Assembly (NCBI GenBank): GCA_000565345.1
Contig: AQOF01000043.1
Coordinates: 35-56,620, forward strand
DNA from: Salinivibrio costicola subsp. costicola ATCC 33508 = LMG 11651
GTDB taxonomy: Bacteria > Pseudomonadota > Gammaproteobacteria > Enterobacterales > Vibrionaceae
Direction: 5' to 3'
Length of the DNA: 56,586 bases
The translations under genes were made by a program, and so were the position numbers. This document shows, one piece after another, positions 8,380 through 18,006 of this stretch (positions are counted from its first letter, which is position 1; the number at the start of each line of letters is the position of its first letter). A model generated the notes under the pieces. The model was not told where the DNA came from, made no database searches, and saw nothing but the letters and a program-made list of their open reading frames with translations.

Positions 8380-9885
8380 GTGCCATCTTTTCGTCCCCTT
8401 ATTATCGCGTCGGTCAGTATGCTGACCCTCGCAGCTTGCAGCAGCAGTCCTTCGGGCCCCGTAGAGCTTGGGCATCGTAGCGATAAAGTTGACACGGGTC
8501 TGGTTCATACGCCGCAGCCTTTTATGCAAACCGGCCAAATCTCTGTCAGTCCCGAAACAGCCAGCTTCACGCCGTGCGGCAGTCAAGAGCAATATTGGCT
8601 TGATTTAACCGCCGATCAACGCGCTACCTTATCCCAGCAGGCCGGGCCGGTATACAGTGAATTTGAGGGCTACTTTACGCCGGTGTCACGCCGCGGATAC
8701 AGTGCTGATTACCCCGCTGCGGTGACCATGACACGCTTAAATATGCTCTCCAGCGAGCTAGCAGGGTGCGCGCAACCTCGCAACACGCTCTTGGCGGAAG
8801 GACAGACCCCGACCACCTGGTCGGCGGCCATCGGTCAAGGACACCTCGCTTGGGAAAGCGAGCAAGACTCACAAGAGCGCCCGCTCAGCGGACAAAGCAT
8901 GAGCCAAGAGCAAGCACAATTCCGTGCCCAACAAGCCGCTTTAACGCTTAGCGCGCAAGGCTGCCAACAAAGCGCTAACACCCTCTATGGCTGGCAAGCA
9001 CGTTTAAAAACGGCGAAAGGCACTTACCAAGGGTGTGCGATCTTGCCGTCAGTGGATACCAGTCAGCATTGGGCGGGCGAATACCAAGGTACCAGCCAGT
9101 CGCCCGGCCAACCGACTCTGACCACACAACTGACGTTGCTGCCCGATCATAGCGCCATCACCAGCTACCACCCGCAAGGGGAAGCGGTGACCAAAGAAAC
9201 CGGGATTTGGCAGCCGGTCGGGGACAATCAAGTGCAAGTACTCACCACCCGCAGTGGTGAGCAAATGGTGGTGTCTGAGCGCATATATACACGTGACGGG
9301 TTTTCCCTCACCGCTTCCGAAGAAACCTTTAATGGCAATACCTACTCATTAGGTCATGACGGCTTAACGCTGAGGCTCAAAGTCGGGGATGCTGTGAACG
9401 TATCAAACCAAACCGGCATTAAAGGCAGCGCCGAGAAAAACCCGCGCGTTGAGCAAGCACTCAAAGACTACCTTAGCGATAACGGCCAAACCGGCCCACT
9501 CACTTATCGCTGGCTCACGCACGACCTCAATCAAGACGGGCAGCCTGAGCTGTTGGTCTTAACCGACAGCTGCGGCAGTGGCGGCTGCACCTTATTGGTG
9601 TTTAAAGGCCACGCGCAAGGCTGGCAGTTTAATAGCCGCATGACACTGGTGCATGTGCCTCTTTTATTAGCACGCAGCCAAAGCCAGGGTTGGCATGATT
9701 TGATCGTGCCAGTCGGTGGCGGTGGTGCGCCGGCCGGTCACCATGTGATGCGATTTGATGGGCAACGTTACCCGCTTAACCCCAGCACTGCACCTCGCGC
9801 GCCCAAACCGGATGGCTCAGACTCCGCCTTATTTGCCGATGGCATCTATGCCACCCAGCAAGGCGTGGTATTGGGAGAAGAATAA
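8380..9885 (+). CDS. Large uncharacterised lipoprotein with COG3650/NlpE-like modules
   Basis: A 501-residue envelope lipoprotein. The signal peptide ends in the lipobox LAAC, giving a lipidated Cys at about residue 20, followed by Ser residues. The start is GTG, supported by AAGGAG seven bases upstream. Residues about 65-225 resemble COG3650 proteins (a paired-Cys block with YWLDLT and VYSEFEGYF). Residues about 230-310 have an NlpE-like strand pattern, and the end (DLNQDGQPELLVL, then CGSGGC) looks like a calcium-binding FG-GAP-type repeat. There is no known function. It is followed by the DTW gene after about 85 bases. Module assignments are by eye and tentative. Confidence 0.65.
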   Translation: MPSFRPLIIASVSMLTLAACSSSPSGPVELGHRSDKVDTGLVHTPQPFMQTGQISVSPETASFTPCGSQEQYWLDLTADQRATLSQQAGPVYSEFEGYFTPVSRRGYSADYPAAVTMTRLNMLSSELAGCAQPRNTLLAEGQTPTTWSAAIGQGHLAWESEQDSQERPLSGQSMSQEQAQFRAQQAALTLSAQGCQQSANTLYGWQARLKTAKGTYQGCAILPSVDTSQHWAGEYQGTSQSPGQPTLTTQLTLLPDHSAITSYHPQGEAVTKETGIWQPVGDNQVQVLTTRSGEQMVVSERIYTRDGFSLTASEETFNGNTYSLGHDGLTLRLKVGDAVNVSNQTGIKGSAEKNPRVEQALKDYLSDNGQTGPLTYRWLTHDLNQDGQPELLVLTDSCGSGGCTLLVFKGHAQGWQFNSRMTLVHVPLLLARSQSQGWHDLIVPVGGGGAPAGHHVMRFDGQRYPLNPSTAPRAPKPDGSDSALFADGIYATQQGVVLGEE

Positions 9886-9971
9886 CGTAGACGCGAGCGA
9901 CCGTGGCACGTGGCTCGCATTCCTTGTCGGACTTGCGCACAATAGCGACCCGACACCTTAAGGAGAGTCTG

Positions 9972-10718
9972 ATGGCCCGTTCGCCCTGCCGCCAATGCGG
10001 TTTTACCTATCACTGTATCTGTCACTGCTATTGGCCGCTTGAAAGCCAATTGCAATGCGTGCTGGTGATGCACGAAAACGAAGCGGCGCGCCAATCCAAC
10101 ACCGGCAAACTGGTTAAAGCGGCACTCCCCCACACTCAGATAGAGATTTGGCAACGCAAACAACCACCGCAAGCCTTGCTCGACAGCTGGGCGCGCGGTG
10201 ATGTATCACCTTGGTTGTTGTTTCCCAGTGATGATGCTATCCCCGCAGATAGACTCTTCGCTGACCCGGCTCGGTCTGTCTCTTGCGAGAATAGGTTAGT
10301 CTCTTGCGCGGAGACGCTAGCCGCCACGAATGCGCCTCGCGCGCCGTTACAGTTTGTGGTGCTGGATGCGACTTGGCAGCAGGCGCGAAAAATACTCAAT
10401 AAAAGCCCATGGCTCAATCGTCTGCCGCGGGTCGGTTTGCCGTCAACAGCCGCCTCGCAATATACGCTCAGGCGCAACCAACCCGAGGGGCATTTGTGTA
10501 CCAGTGAAGCGGTAAGTGCATTACTACGAAGCCGAGGCGACGTGGATGCCGCCACGCAGCTGAACCATTTTCTTGCCCATTTTATGGAGAGCTACGAGGC
10601 CGACCGCCATCATCAAACCGAGCCTCTCCCCGCCGCCAAGGTCGCTGACGCCAAAAGAATGAACAAAAAAACGCCGAGCACAGCGCGCTGCCATGCTCGG
10701 CGTTTAAGCGGTTTATAG
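9972..10718 (+). CDS. DTW domain tRNA-uridine aminocarboxypropyltransferase (TapT-like)
   Basis: A protein of about 248 residues with a DTW domain, the family that adds acp3U to tRNA (TapT/YfiP and relatives). The N-terminus has the cysteine cluster CRQCGF...CICHCYW that probably binds zinc, and the signature DATW lies in VVLDATWQQARKILNKSPWL. The start is ATG 9972 behind AGGAGAG; the longer open frame upstream has no ribosome binding site. The last 17 or so codons run through a hairpin that is the terminator of the opposing chemoreceptor gene, so the real stop may have been displaced by an undetected indel. Confidence 0.85.
   Translation: MARSPCRQCGFTYHCICHCYWPLESQLQCVLVMHENEAARQSNTGKLVKAALPHTQIEIWQRKQPPQALLDSWARGDVSPWLLFPSDDAIPADRLFADPARSVSCENRLVSCAETLAATNAPRAPLQFVVLDATWQQARKILNKSPWLNRLPRVGLPSTAASQYTLRRNQPEGHLCTSEAVSALLRSRGDVDAATQLNHFLAHFMESYEADRHHQTEPLPAAKVADAKRMNKKTPSTARCHARRLSGL
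10664..10703 (-). terminator. Rho-independent terminator of the chemoreceptor gene
   Basis: The 11-bp arms aacgccgagca and tgctcggcgtt flank a 12-base loop. On the minus strand it is followed by seven T, 17 bases after the chemoreceptor stop. It overlaps the 3' end of the DTW reading frame on the other strand. Confidence 0.9.
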
Positions 10719-10719
10719 G

Positions 10720-12599
10720 TTACAACTTAAAGCGGCTGATCTCTTGCTCGAGGCTATGAGAAAGCTCGGATAACGTCGCGGCTTGACGCGCGGCTTCATC
10801 CGCTTCAGTCGATAACTCATTAGACACATCGCGAATGCCCTCTGAGTTGCGGGTGATCTCCGAGGTCACGCTCGACTGCTCTTCCGCCGCTGAGGCAATT
10901 TGGGTGGCCATATCGCTAATTTGGCTCACCGCTGCGACAATTTGGCTCAGGCTTTCATGCGCAACGCTCGCCTCATCGACACTGGCATGTGCCCGTTGTT
11001 GGCTATTTTGCATCATAGTCACCGCTTTACCGGTCGCCTGCTGCAAGGTATCAATCATTTGCTGGATTTCGGTAGTCGAGGCATGGGTGCGTTGACTCAA
11101 GATACGCACCTCATCGGCCACCACCGCAAAGCCTCGGCCTTGCTCGCCCGCACGCGCCGCTTCGATCGCGGCATTCAGCGCCAACAAGTTCGTTTGTTCG
11201 GCCACACTCTGAATGGTCGATAAGATACTCGTGATGCTGTGCGCGTGTTGATCCAACTCACCAATCACACCGGTGGCCGCCTCGACGTCATGGGCCAACT
11301 CGGTGATAGCGTGTTTGCTTTTCTCTACCTGCTGGCCACCATCGTTGGCGACGCTTTCGGTCTCTTGGGCGGTCCGCGCAGTATTATCCGCATTACCGGC
11401 AATATCTTGGGTCGCCGAGGCCATTTCATGGATAGCGGTCGCCACCATATTGATTTCATCTTGCTGATGACCAATACGGGTGGAACGCTCTTCCGCTTGC
11501 GCCGCGGTCAGCTCGGCTTGTTGCTTGAGCGAGCCAGACAGCTGGCGCAAATGCGACACCATGGTGTGCATGTTGCCGACAAAGCGGTTGAAATTGTTGG
11601 CAAGTTTGCCAATTTCATCATTACTGTGTGGCTCAAGGCGCTGGGTTAAGTCCCCTTCACCGGAAGCAATTTCTTCTAGCGCGGCGGACACATTGAGTAA
11701 ATCACGGAACAACACATGCATCAACCACGTCACAGCACCGGCCACCAGCAAGGTGATAACGAGGCTGTCAGTATAAGATCGAACAAGGCATCACCCTGGC
11801 TGGCGTATTCGGTGCGCTTATCCAGTTCAATCGCCAGCACCCAATCGGTGTTGGGAACCGACGCAAAGTAAAACAGTTTATCGACCCCATCGACAGGCAA
11901 TTCCACCAGCGATTGCTGTGCCAACGCCTGACGCACGCGGTTTTCATTCAGCTCAGGAGACAAGCTACGATACGGCTTTAGCAAGCGCGCTTTGTCTTTG
12001 TGAGCGAGAAAAGTGCCATCAGCGCCTAACAACATCGCGTTCGCATTTTTGCCCACGTTTAATTGGGTCACATCGCGGATCAACTGGTCAATCAACACAT
12101 CTGCGCCCACCACACCGATTAATTCGCCATTGCGACGTACTGGCTCGGCCAAAGTCACCAACATCGCACCGGTAATCGCATCACTGTAAGCGGTGGTAAT
12201 CATCGGGCTACCTGCACTCACGGCTTGCTTGTACCACGGGCGGAGGCGAGGGTCATAATCATCGCGGTTGCGCTCTGGGCGCGAGCGATACATAGCACCT
12301 TTTGGGGTACCAAAGTAGATATCGTCAAACCCACCGGCCTCGCGCGCTTGCTGTAAATAGCTCACACGATGGCTACTGCTGGTGTAATCGGTAAAGGCAC
12401 TGGTGATATCAGCACGGATTTGCACCCAACCGCTGATCGATTCAGTCGCCGCATCGGCGATACCACTGACGCGGCTATAGATGCTCGACTGGGTTTGGGC
12501 TTGAATCTGGCTTACCGCAAGCCAGGTGAGAAAGGCGGCCATCAGCAATACAGCAGATAAGCATGCCCCAATTAATTTTTGTTTTAGTGATAACTGCAT
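10720..12599 (-). CDS. Methyl-accepting chemotaxis protein with periplasmic Cache domain, frameshifted
   Basis: A chemoreceptor: N-terminal membrane helix (about 8-28), a periplasmic double-Cache ligand domain (about 35-270, with RPWYKQA and [12 protein letters not shown]), a second membrane helix, HAMP, then the cytoplasmic signalling coiled coil ending near ISRFKL. The kinase-binding tip [20 protein letters not shown] is intact. The frame breaks near 11770, in the second membrane helix: one base is missing and the downstream frame continues with [12 protein letters not shown]. Corrected length is about 626 residues. The ATG at 12599 was preferred to an upstream TTG. The ligand cannot be told; such Cache domains often bind amino or organic acids. 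No other che genes are here. Confidence 0.9.
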
Positions 12600-12837
12600 G
12601 GGAGCGGCTCTCAAAGCAACGACAGGTTAATTCCAAACTCCCCGATAACCGAGGTAGCAATAGTGAACAGCCGCCACCCCGTCCCTAGGGTACCGCGAGC
12701 CCATCCAGTGCATCGCGGGTTCACAGCGCCGGATAGTTTTTATCCGACATGGCAAGCGCGCTAATGTAACAGCGCGCAAGAAAGATTGCTATCTTTTAGA
12801 CAAAAAACAGTCAACTAGAGAAGAGTTAGAATCAAGA

Positions 12838-14022
12838 TCACACATGCTGCCCGGCTACCCAGCCGGAACTCCAAGCCCATTGGAAGTTATAGCCGCCGAG
12901 CCAGCCGGTGACATCAAGCACTTCACCGATAAAATACAGGCCGGGAATATCTCGCGCTTCAAGGGTTTTCGAGGAAATTGCGTGGGTATCCACCCCACCA
13001 AGCGTCACTTCTGCGGTGCGGTAACCTTCAGTGCCATTTGGGGCAATGGACCACTGGTGAAAGTAGTAATGAAGCTGATCGAGCTGCTTGTCATCGAGCT
13101 GCTTGAGCGGTTTATCCGGCAAGCTATCGCGCGCAATCAAGACCTCGACCAAGCGTTTGGGGAATAGGCGAGACAGTGAGGTTTTTAAGGTTTGGTTGGG
13201 GTGCTTATCACGCATGGCTACCAGCACGTCTTTTAGCGACTCACTGGGGAGTAAATCGATAGTGACCGCTTCGCCCGGTTGCCAAAACGAGGAGGTTTGC
13301 AACACCGCCGGTCCCGATAAGCCGCGGTGGGTAAAGAGCAGGTTCTCGCTAAAGCAAACGCCAGACTCGGTGGTGATCGAACATGGCACCGACACCCCGG
13401 AAATATCGGCAAAGCGCGTTTTGTCCTCTTGGTGCAAGGTATACGGCACCAAGGCGGCGCGAGTGGGCAGCACTTTTAGACCAAATTGCTCGGCAAGCTG
13501 GTAACCAAAGGGGGTGGCACCAAGCTTGGGCATGGAAAGGCCGCCCGTGGCGACTACCAAAGACTGGCAGCGTACCGGCTCACCATTGAGTTTGAGGCGA
13601 AAGCCAGCTTCTTCTTGCTCGATATCATGCACTTCACAGCGATAGCGTTGACTGATGGTGGCTTGGTCGCATTCGGCCAAAAGTAGGTTAACGATATCTT
13701 TGGCGCTGTCATCACAAAACAGCTGGCCATGGTCACGCTCGTGATAAGCCACGCCATGGGTCGCCACCAGACCAATAAAGTCCCATTGGCTGTATTGCGC
13801 CAATGCGGATTTGACGAAGTGCGGGTTCTCACACAGGAAATTATTGGCGGTGACGTCATAGTTGGTGAAATTGCAGCGCCCGCCGCCCGAGATCAGGATC
13901 TTGCGGCCCGGCTTTTTGGCATGGTCCACCACCAAAACGCGGCGGCCACGTTGGCCGGCTTGTGCCGCACACATCAATCCGGCGGCACCGGCACCAATCA
14001 CAATTACATCATACTCAGTCAC
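12838..14022 (-). CDS. NAD(P)/FAD-dependent oxidoreductase of the YhiN/HI0933 family
   Basis: A 394-residue flavoprotein. It opens with the Rossmann FAD-binding motif GAGAAGLM (about 10-17), then the family hallmark GRKILISGGGRCNFTN (about 39-54), and closes with the FAD-contacting GEVLDVTGWLGGYNFQWA. The physiological substrate of this family is not established. It is intact and ends a minus-strand run: the mscS-type gene lies just upstream, with 12 bases between. About 220 bases of apparently non-coding sequence separate it from the chemoreceptor start; I see nothing definite in it. Confidence 0.9.
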   Translation of the reverse strand: MTEYDVIVIGAGAAGLMCAAQAGQRGRRVLVVDHAKKPGRKILISGGGRCNFTNYDVTANNFLCENPHFVKSALAQYSQWDFIGLVATHGVAYHERDHGQLFCDDSAKDIVNLLLAECDQATISQRYRCEVHDIEQEEAGFRLKLNGEPVRCQSLVVATGGLSMPKLGATPFGYQLAEQFGLKVLPTRAALVPYTLHQEDKTRFADISGVSVPCSITTESGVCFSENLLFTHRGLSGPAVLQTSSFWQPGEAVTIDLLPSESLKDVLVAMRDKHPNQTLKTSLSRLFPKRLVEVLIARDSLPDKPLKQLDDKQLDQLHYYFHQWSIAPNGTEGYRTAEVTLGGVDTHAISSKTLEARDIPGLYFIGEVLDVTGWLGGYNFQWAWSSGWVAGQHV

Positions 14023-14034
14023 ACGCTTACCTGT

Positions 14035-15219
14035 TTATTCTCTGCTCACCCTGTGGGAGCGGCATTGTAGCAGCCCGCACGTGAGCGGCAAGCGCGATTT
14101 AACGCGCCTGTGCATCTGGCGGTGGCTCATAGCAGCAGCACCTTGCTCTAGCATATTCGGATCCATATGCAGCGTGCGGGTAGGAAGAGCAATATCCGCA
14201 CCATGCTGATGAATAATTTCAATCACTTTTAATAACACGTCTTGTTTTACCTGATGGTAACGCTGCCAGTTGACCGTTTTGGTGAAGGTGTAAATAAAGA
14301 AATCAAGTGAATGCGGGCCAAAACTGTTGAAGTTCACAATCAAGGTTTGCCGCGTTTCAATATCTGCATGCGCTTCCAACATCGCATACACATCATCAAT
14401 TACCGTACTGATTTTATCGGCGTCTTGATAACGCAGCCCAATGGTTTCGTAAATCCGACGGTTCAGCATCCGCGAGGGGTTTTCCACCACCACGTTACTG
14501 AATACCGAGTTGGGCACGTATAAAGGGCGCAAATCAAAGGTGCGCACTACCGTCATGCGAATACCAATTTTTTCCACCGTGCCCTCAATGTTGCGATCGG
14601 GGGAGCGCACCCAGTCGCCCACTTTAAATGGCCGATCAAAGTAGATCATCACCCCACCGAAGAAGTTGGAGAGCAAATCTTTGGCGGCAAGACCGACAAT
14701 TAAGCCCCCCACACCACCAACCGTGAGTAACCCGGAGACACTGACACCCAGGCTTTGTAGCAGCGTAATCACGCCAATGCAGACGGCGAGTGCGCGTAAG
14801 ACGTTACCAATGGCGTTAATCGTGGTGTGATCACGGCGCCCTTCGTTAAATAACAGCTGCTCACCACTGTTGACCAATCGGAGCAAAAACCAGATCAATA
14901 AGAACACGACCAGCAGCTCTCTGATCACGCTCACCCAGCTTAAATTCAAGTGACCTGCGGTATTATCAAGAAAAATTTCTAGCGCATGAAACGCAGGCCA
15001 GCCCCAGATTAAGAGGGAAAATGGCGTATCAATCGCGGGCCACAACACATCATCCCAACGTGTTTGCGTGCGCTCTGCCAGTGCCTTTAAGCGCCCCATC
15101 AACACACGCCATATCGCCCAGACGACGGCTCCAAGCCCCATCAAAATGACAATATCTGAGATCCAGTCCCACGCGGCGGCTTGATAGAGTGACTGCCACC
15201 ATTGGATTAGGCTTTGCAT
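14035..15219 (-). CDS. MscS family small-conductance mechanosensitive channel
   Basis: A 394-residue channel protein with about four or five N-terminal membrane helices. The pore-lining helix has the small-residue pattern GLLTVGGVGGLIVGLAAKDLLSNFFGG (about 165-191), followed by the MscS beta domain (YFDRPFKVGDWV, then VEKIGIRMTVVR) and the alpha/beta vestibule. It resembles the YnaI/YbdG size class and would act in osmotic downshock. The tail is odd: near 14126 the frame could switch to one that encodes EPPPDAQAR and stops at 14099. That ends earlier and looks more natural than the Arg/His-rich tail read here, so the last about 30 residues may be a frameshift product. Confidence 0.88.
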   Translation of the reverse strand: MQSLIQWWQSLYQAAAWDWISDIVILMGLGAVVWAIWRVLMGRLKALAERTQTRWDDVLWPAIDTPFSLLIWGWPAFHALEIFLDNTAGHLNLSWVSVIRELLVVFLLIWFLLRLVNSGEQLLFNEGRRDHTTINAIGNVLRALAVCIGVITLLQSLGVSVSGLLTVGGVGGLIVGLAAKDLLSNFFGGVMIYFDRPFKVGDWVRSPDRNIEGTVEKIGIRMTVVRTFDLRPLYVPNSVFSNVVVENPSRMLNRRIYETIGLRYQDADKISTVIDDVYAMLEAHADIETRQTLIVNFNSFGPHSLDFFIYTFTKTVNWQRYHQVKQDVLLKVIEIIHQHGADIALPTRTLHMDPNMLEQGAAAMSHRQMHRRVKSRLPLTCGLLQCRSHRVSRE

Positions 15220-15267
15220 GCTTCCCTCACGATTACGGTGTCTAGACGTTTATGCTTGTCAGACTAA

Positions 15268-15297
15268 CAAAAAAATGCTGACCAAGGTCAGCATTTT
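15268..15297 (-). terminator. Rho-independent terminator after uspB
   Basis: The 12-bp arms aaaatgctgacc and ggtcagcatttt have a 2-base AA loop and T-runs on both strands. It lies immediately after the uspB stop on the minus strand. Confidence 0.88.
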
Positions 15298-15299
15298 GT

Positions 15300-15665
15300 C
15301 TAAAGGATGGCTATCCGTTTACCAGCCGCAAAAGCGACAAGAAAAAAGGTCGCGAGTAAGGCACCGGACAGGGCAACATTAAGCGTGAACAGATGACGCA
15401 CCTTATTGCATTTACCCACAAATGCCGCATCATGATGATGAAGGTACTCTTGGCTGCGAATATATTGGTATAAACGTTTTTGTCGCGAGATATCGCCTTG
15501 GGGCGATAAAGTGAAGAAGTTGCTCTCACGACGACAGATTTGCTGGTAAAGCAACGGATTGGCATCACGTAACATCACCACCAATGCCCGCAATGACGAT
15601 ACATAGCGTGCGATATTTATCACTGTCACTGTGAACACAGCCACAATTAGGATATCACCGTTCAT
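15300..15665 (-). CDS. uspB: Universal stress protein B
   Basis: A 121-residue inner-membrane protein with an N-terminal helix (ILIVAVFTVTVINIARYVSSL) and a C-terminal helix (LFTLNVALSGALLATFFLVAF). ARYVSSLRALVVMLRDANPLLYQ matches the well-conserved start of E. coli UspB, a stationary-phase protein linked to ethanol tolerance. In Vibrio it sits beside ftnA and uspA exactly as here. The gap to ftnA is about 50 bases, so they may be co-transcribed. It is intact. Confidence 0.92.
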   Translation of the reverse strand: MNGDILIVAVFTVTVINIARYVSSLRALVVMLRDANPLLYQQICRRESNFFTLSPQGDISRQKRLYQYIRSQEYLHHHDAAFVGKCNKVRHLFTLNVALSGALLATFFLVAFAAGKRIAIL

Positions 15666-15718
15666 AATCCTCTCCCTTCACTACACTGGATGGCGCTTCA
15701 GAGGGAGAGGTTACGTAA

Positions 15719-16249
15719 TTACTGCCCCGCTGAGCTGTCCATCACTGACGTTGATTCTTCAACTGCCATGGATGCCAAGTCTTTGTCGATAAAGAACAGA
15801 GCCTTGCCATCTTCGCCGACTAACTCGATCTTATCGAGTACGCCTTTAAACAACTTCTCTTCTTCGTGTTGCTCCGCGACATACCACTGCAAGAAATTAA
15901 AGGTAGAATAGTCTTGCGTGGTAAACGCGGCATGCGCCAAGCTTGTTAATTTTTTCCGTAATTAAGCGCTCATGCTGATACGTTTCGCGAAACACCTCAC
16001 CTAACGAGGAAAATTCGTGACGCGGTGCATCAATCGACCCCAAGATAGGCATCGCCCCTGTCTCACTCACATACGTAAACAGGCGCTGCATATGCTGCAT
16101 TTCTTCCTGTGCGTGCTTATGTAAGAATTTTGCCGCGCCTTCGAAGCCTGATCCTCACACCAAGCGCTCATTTGTAAGTATAGGTTTGATGAGAAAAACT
16201 CCAAATTGATCTGCTCATTGAGCCTGTCAACCATGGCAGGTGCTAGCAT
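15719..16249 (-). CDS. ftnA: Non-haem ferritin FtnA, two compensating frameshifts
   Basis: An iron-storage ferritin forming the 24-subunit cage. Segments read across three pieces: [20 protein letters not shown] (ligand Glu17-type), then [13 protein letters not shown] with the E-x2-H ferroxidase motif, then [16 protein letters not shown]. The first break near 16151 is one missing base (Asp-Gln before GFEGAAKF); the second near 15945 is one extra G in a GG pair (before [10 protein letters not shown]). Corrected length is 176 residues, the family norm. The frame returns to the original, so no other damage is needed. The gene is divergent from uspA across about 220 bases, probably carrying both promoters. 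Confidence 0.9.
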
Positions 16250-16470
16250 ATAAAACGTCCTCTTTATTGGGGGTTAGCTGCCATTCTGACCAGCAGCACG
16301 TCGGTTTTCAAGCGGATTACGCCGGTAATGTCCAGCGTGACCGATTCTTATATCGAATTTATGACCCGCCTCATTGTCGAATTCTTAATCGGAATGCGAT
16401 CACAGTGACGGATTTTGCCTCTCAAGCAGGTTAAACTGCGTTTATAACCTCGCATAAAAAGGATAACTCT

Positions 16471-16896
16471 ATGTCATACAAGCATATTTTGGTTGCGGTT
16501 GATTTGTCAGATGACAGTGAAAGACTGTTGAAGAAAGCTGACGCACTTGCCTTCGCCTTGGGCGCACAACTGTCGTTGGTTCATATTGACGTCAATTATG
16601 CCGAGCTCTATACCGGACTGATTGATATTAACTTAGTCGAATCACGTAACCGAGTGATTGAAGAAGCCCAGCAAAAACTCAATCAACTGGCCAGCGACGC
16701 ACAAAGCACGGTCACACACACCTTGGTCAGTAGCGGTGATTTAGCGGAAGAGATCACCGAGTCAATTCAAAACATGGGGATTGATTTGGTGGTCGTCGGC
16801 CATCATCAAGATTTCTGGAGCTCGTTGTTGTCGTCAACTAAACAACTGCTGAATAAAACGCCCGTTGATCTTTTGATGGTGCCCATCCGCGACTAA
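16471..16896 (+). CDS. uspA: Universal stress protein A
   Basis: A 141-residue cytoplasmic UspA. It starts with YKHILVAVDLSDDSERLL and ends in the conserved HHQDFW..LLSSTKQLLNKTPVDLLMVP stretch. It lacks the ATP-binding G-x2-G-x9-G(S/T) signature of MJ0577-type proteins, so it belongs to the non-ATP-binding UspA class. The start has AAAAGGA seven bases upstream. It is clustered with ftnA and uspB as in other Vibrionaceae. Confidence 0.93.
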   Translation: MSYKHILVAVDLSDDSERLLKKADALAFALGAQLSLVHIDVNYAELYTGLIDINLVESRNRVIEEAQQKLNQLASDAQSTVTHTLVSSGDLAEEITESIQNMGIDLVVVGHHQDFWSSLLSSTKQLLNKTPVDLLMVPIRD

Positions 16897-16920
16897 ACCC
16901 TCTTCGCTAACCACTATCGA

Positions 16921-16953
16921 CAGAAGGCGGATCATTCTGCCTTCTGCGCTTTT
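16921..16953 (+). terminator. Probable terminator after uspA
   Basis: Stem cagaaggc / gccttctg with a 10-base loop, then cgctttt. The T tail is short. It lies 25 bases after the uspA stop. Confidence 0.65.
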
Positions 16954-17039
16954 AACCATACGCTGACTGGGAACCGATTGCGTCCTAGAAGCGAAACGGT
17001 ACACTGCCCTTTTACTCTCTTTATCGAAGGAACCGAGTT

Positions 17040-17945
17040 ATGGGGTATCTTAGCGGCGTGACACTGCTGTGGGCCTTTTCGTTTAGCTTAATTGGCGTGT
17101 ATCTAGCCGGCCAAGTCGACAGCTACTTTTCTGTATTGATGCGTATCGTGCTGGCAGGATTGGTGTTTTTACCTTTCTTACGTCCTCGCCAAGTGCGCCC
17201 CGCGTTTGCCGCCAAATTGATGTTAGTCGGCGCGTTTCAGCTTGGCATCATGTACTGTTTCTTCTATCAGTCCTTCTTATTCTTATCGGTACCAGAAGTG
17301 CTGTTGTTTACCGTTTTTACTCCGCTTTATGTCACCTTAATTTACGATGCGTTGAAAAGGCAGTTCAGCGCTTGGTACCTGCTCACCGCGGCCATCGCGG
17401 TGCTTGGCGCCGTAGTGATCCGCTATGCCACTGTCAATCCGGACTTTCTGGTTGGTTTTTTAGTGGTACAAGGTGCAAATTTGTGCTTTGCGATTGGCCA
17501 GGTTGGTTACAAATACTTGATTGAGAAAGAGCAAACTCAGCTACCTCAGCATGCGGTATTCGGTTGGTTTTATCTTGGCGCCTTAGTGGTGGGCGTGCTA
17601 GCTTTCGCCTTGCTCGGAAACAGTGACAATCTGCCTTCTACGCCAACCCAGTGGGGAGTGTTGATTTATCTAGGCACTATCGCGTCAGGGCTGGGCTATT
17701 TCTTTTGGAATAAGGGTGCAACCCTGGTCAATGCTGGGGCGCTCGCAGTGATGAACAACGCGCTGATCCCAGCCGGCATTGTGGTGAACGTACTGATTTG
17801 GAACCGCGACGCGGATCTTCTGCCGTTACTCAGCGGCGGGGTACTGATTTTAGCCGCGCTGTGGTTTAACCAAACCTGGGTCAAGCGCCGCGTCGACGCC
17901 CAACGGAATGCCGCCCAACGGAATGCCGACCCAAAGCCTCAGTAA
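17040..17945 (+). CDS. EamA/DMT family transporter (carboxylate/amino-acid type)
   Basis: A 301-residue inner-membrane protein with ten hydrophobic helices arranged as two EamA repeats (about 5-135 and 145-280). It is an exporter-like drug/metabolite transporter; the substrate is not readable from sequence. AAGGAA lies eight bases before the ATG. The end carries a short duplicated RNAAQRNA string in the tail (an in-frame 12-base repeat). It is convergent with fre and shares a bidirectional terminator. Confidence 0.85.
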   Translation: MGYLSGVTLLWAFSFSLIGVYLAGQVDSYFSVLMRIVLAGLVFLPFLRPRQVRPAFAAKLMLVGAFQLGIMYCFFYQSFLFLSVPEVLLFTVFTPLYVTLIYDALKRQFSAWYLLTAAIAVLGAVVIRYATVNPDFLVGFLVVQGANLCFAIGQVGYKYLIEKEQTQLPQHAVFGWFYLGALVVGVLAFALLGNSDNLPSTPTQWGVLIYLGTIASGLGYFFWNKGATLVNAGALAVMNNALIPAGIVVNVLIWNRDADLLPLLSGGVLILAALWFNQTWVKRRVDAQRNAAQRNADPKPQ

Positions 17946-17955
17946 CCCGAACGTA

Positions 17956-17988
17956 AAACAGGCAGGGAAACCCCTGCCTGTTTATTTA
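17956..17988. terminator. Bidirectional terminator between the EamA gene and fre
   Basis: The 12-bp perfect stem aaacaggcaggg / ccctgcctgttt has a 4-base loop, lying between convergent stops with T-rich sequence on the plus side and four T on the minus side. Confidence 0.9.
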
Positions 17989-18006
17989 CCCGAGAGCCAA
18001 CCCTGA

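Noticed and set aside
16240-16434. 64-codon open frame upstream of uspA
   Set aside because: No family resemblance, no ribosome site, and it covers the divergent promoter region of ftnA and uspA.
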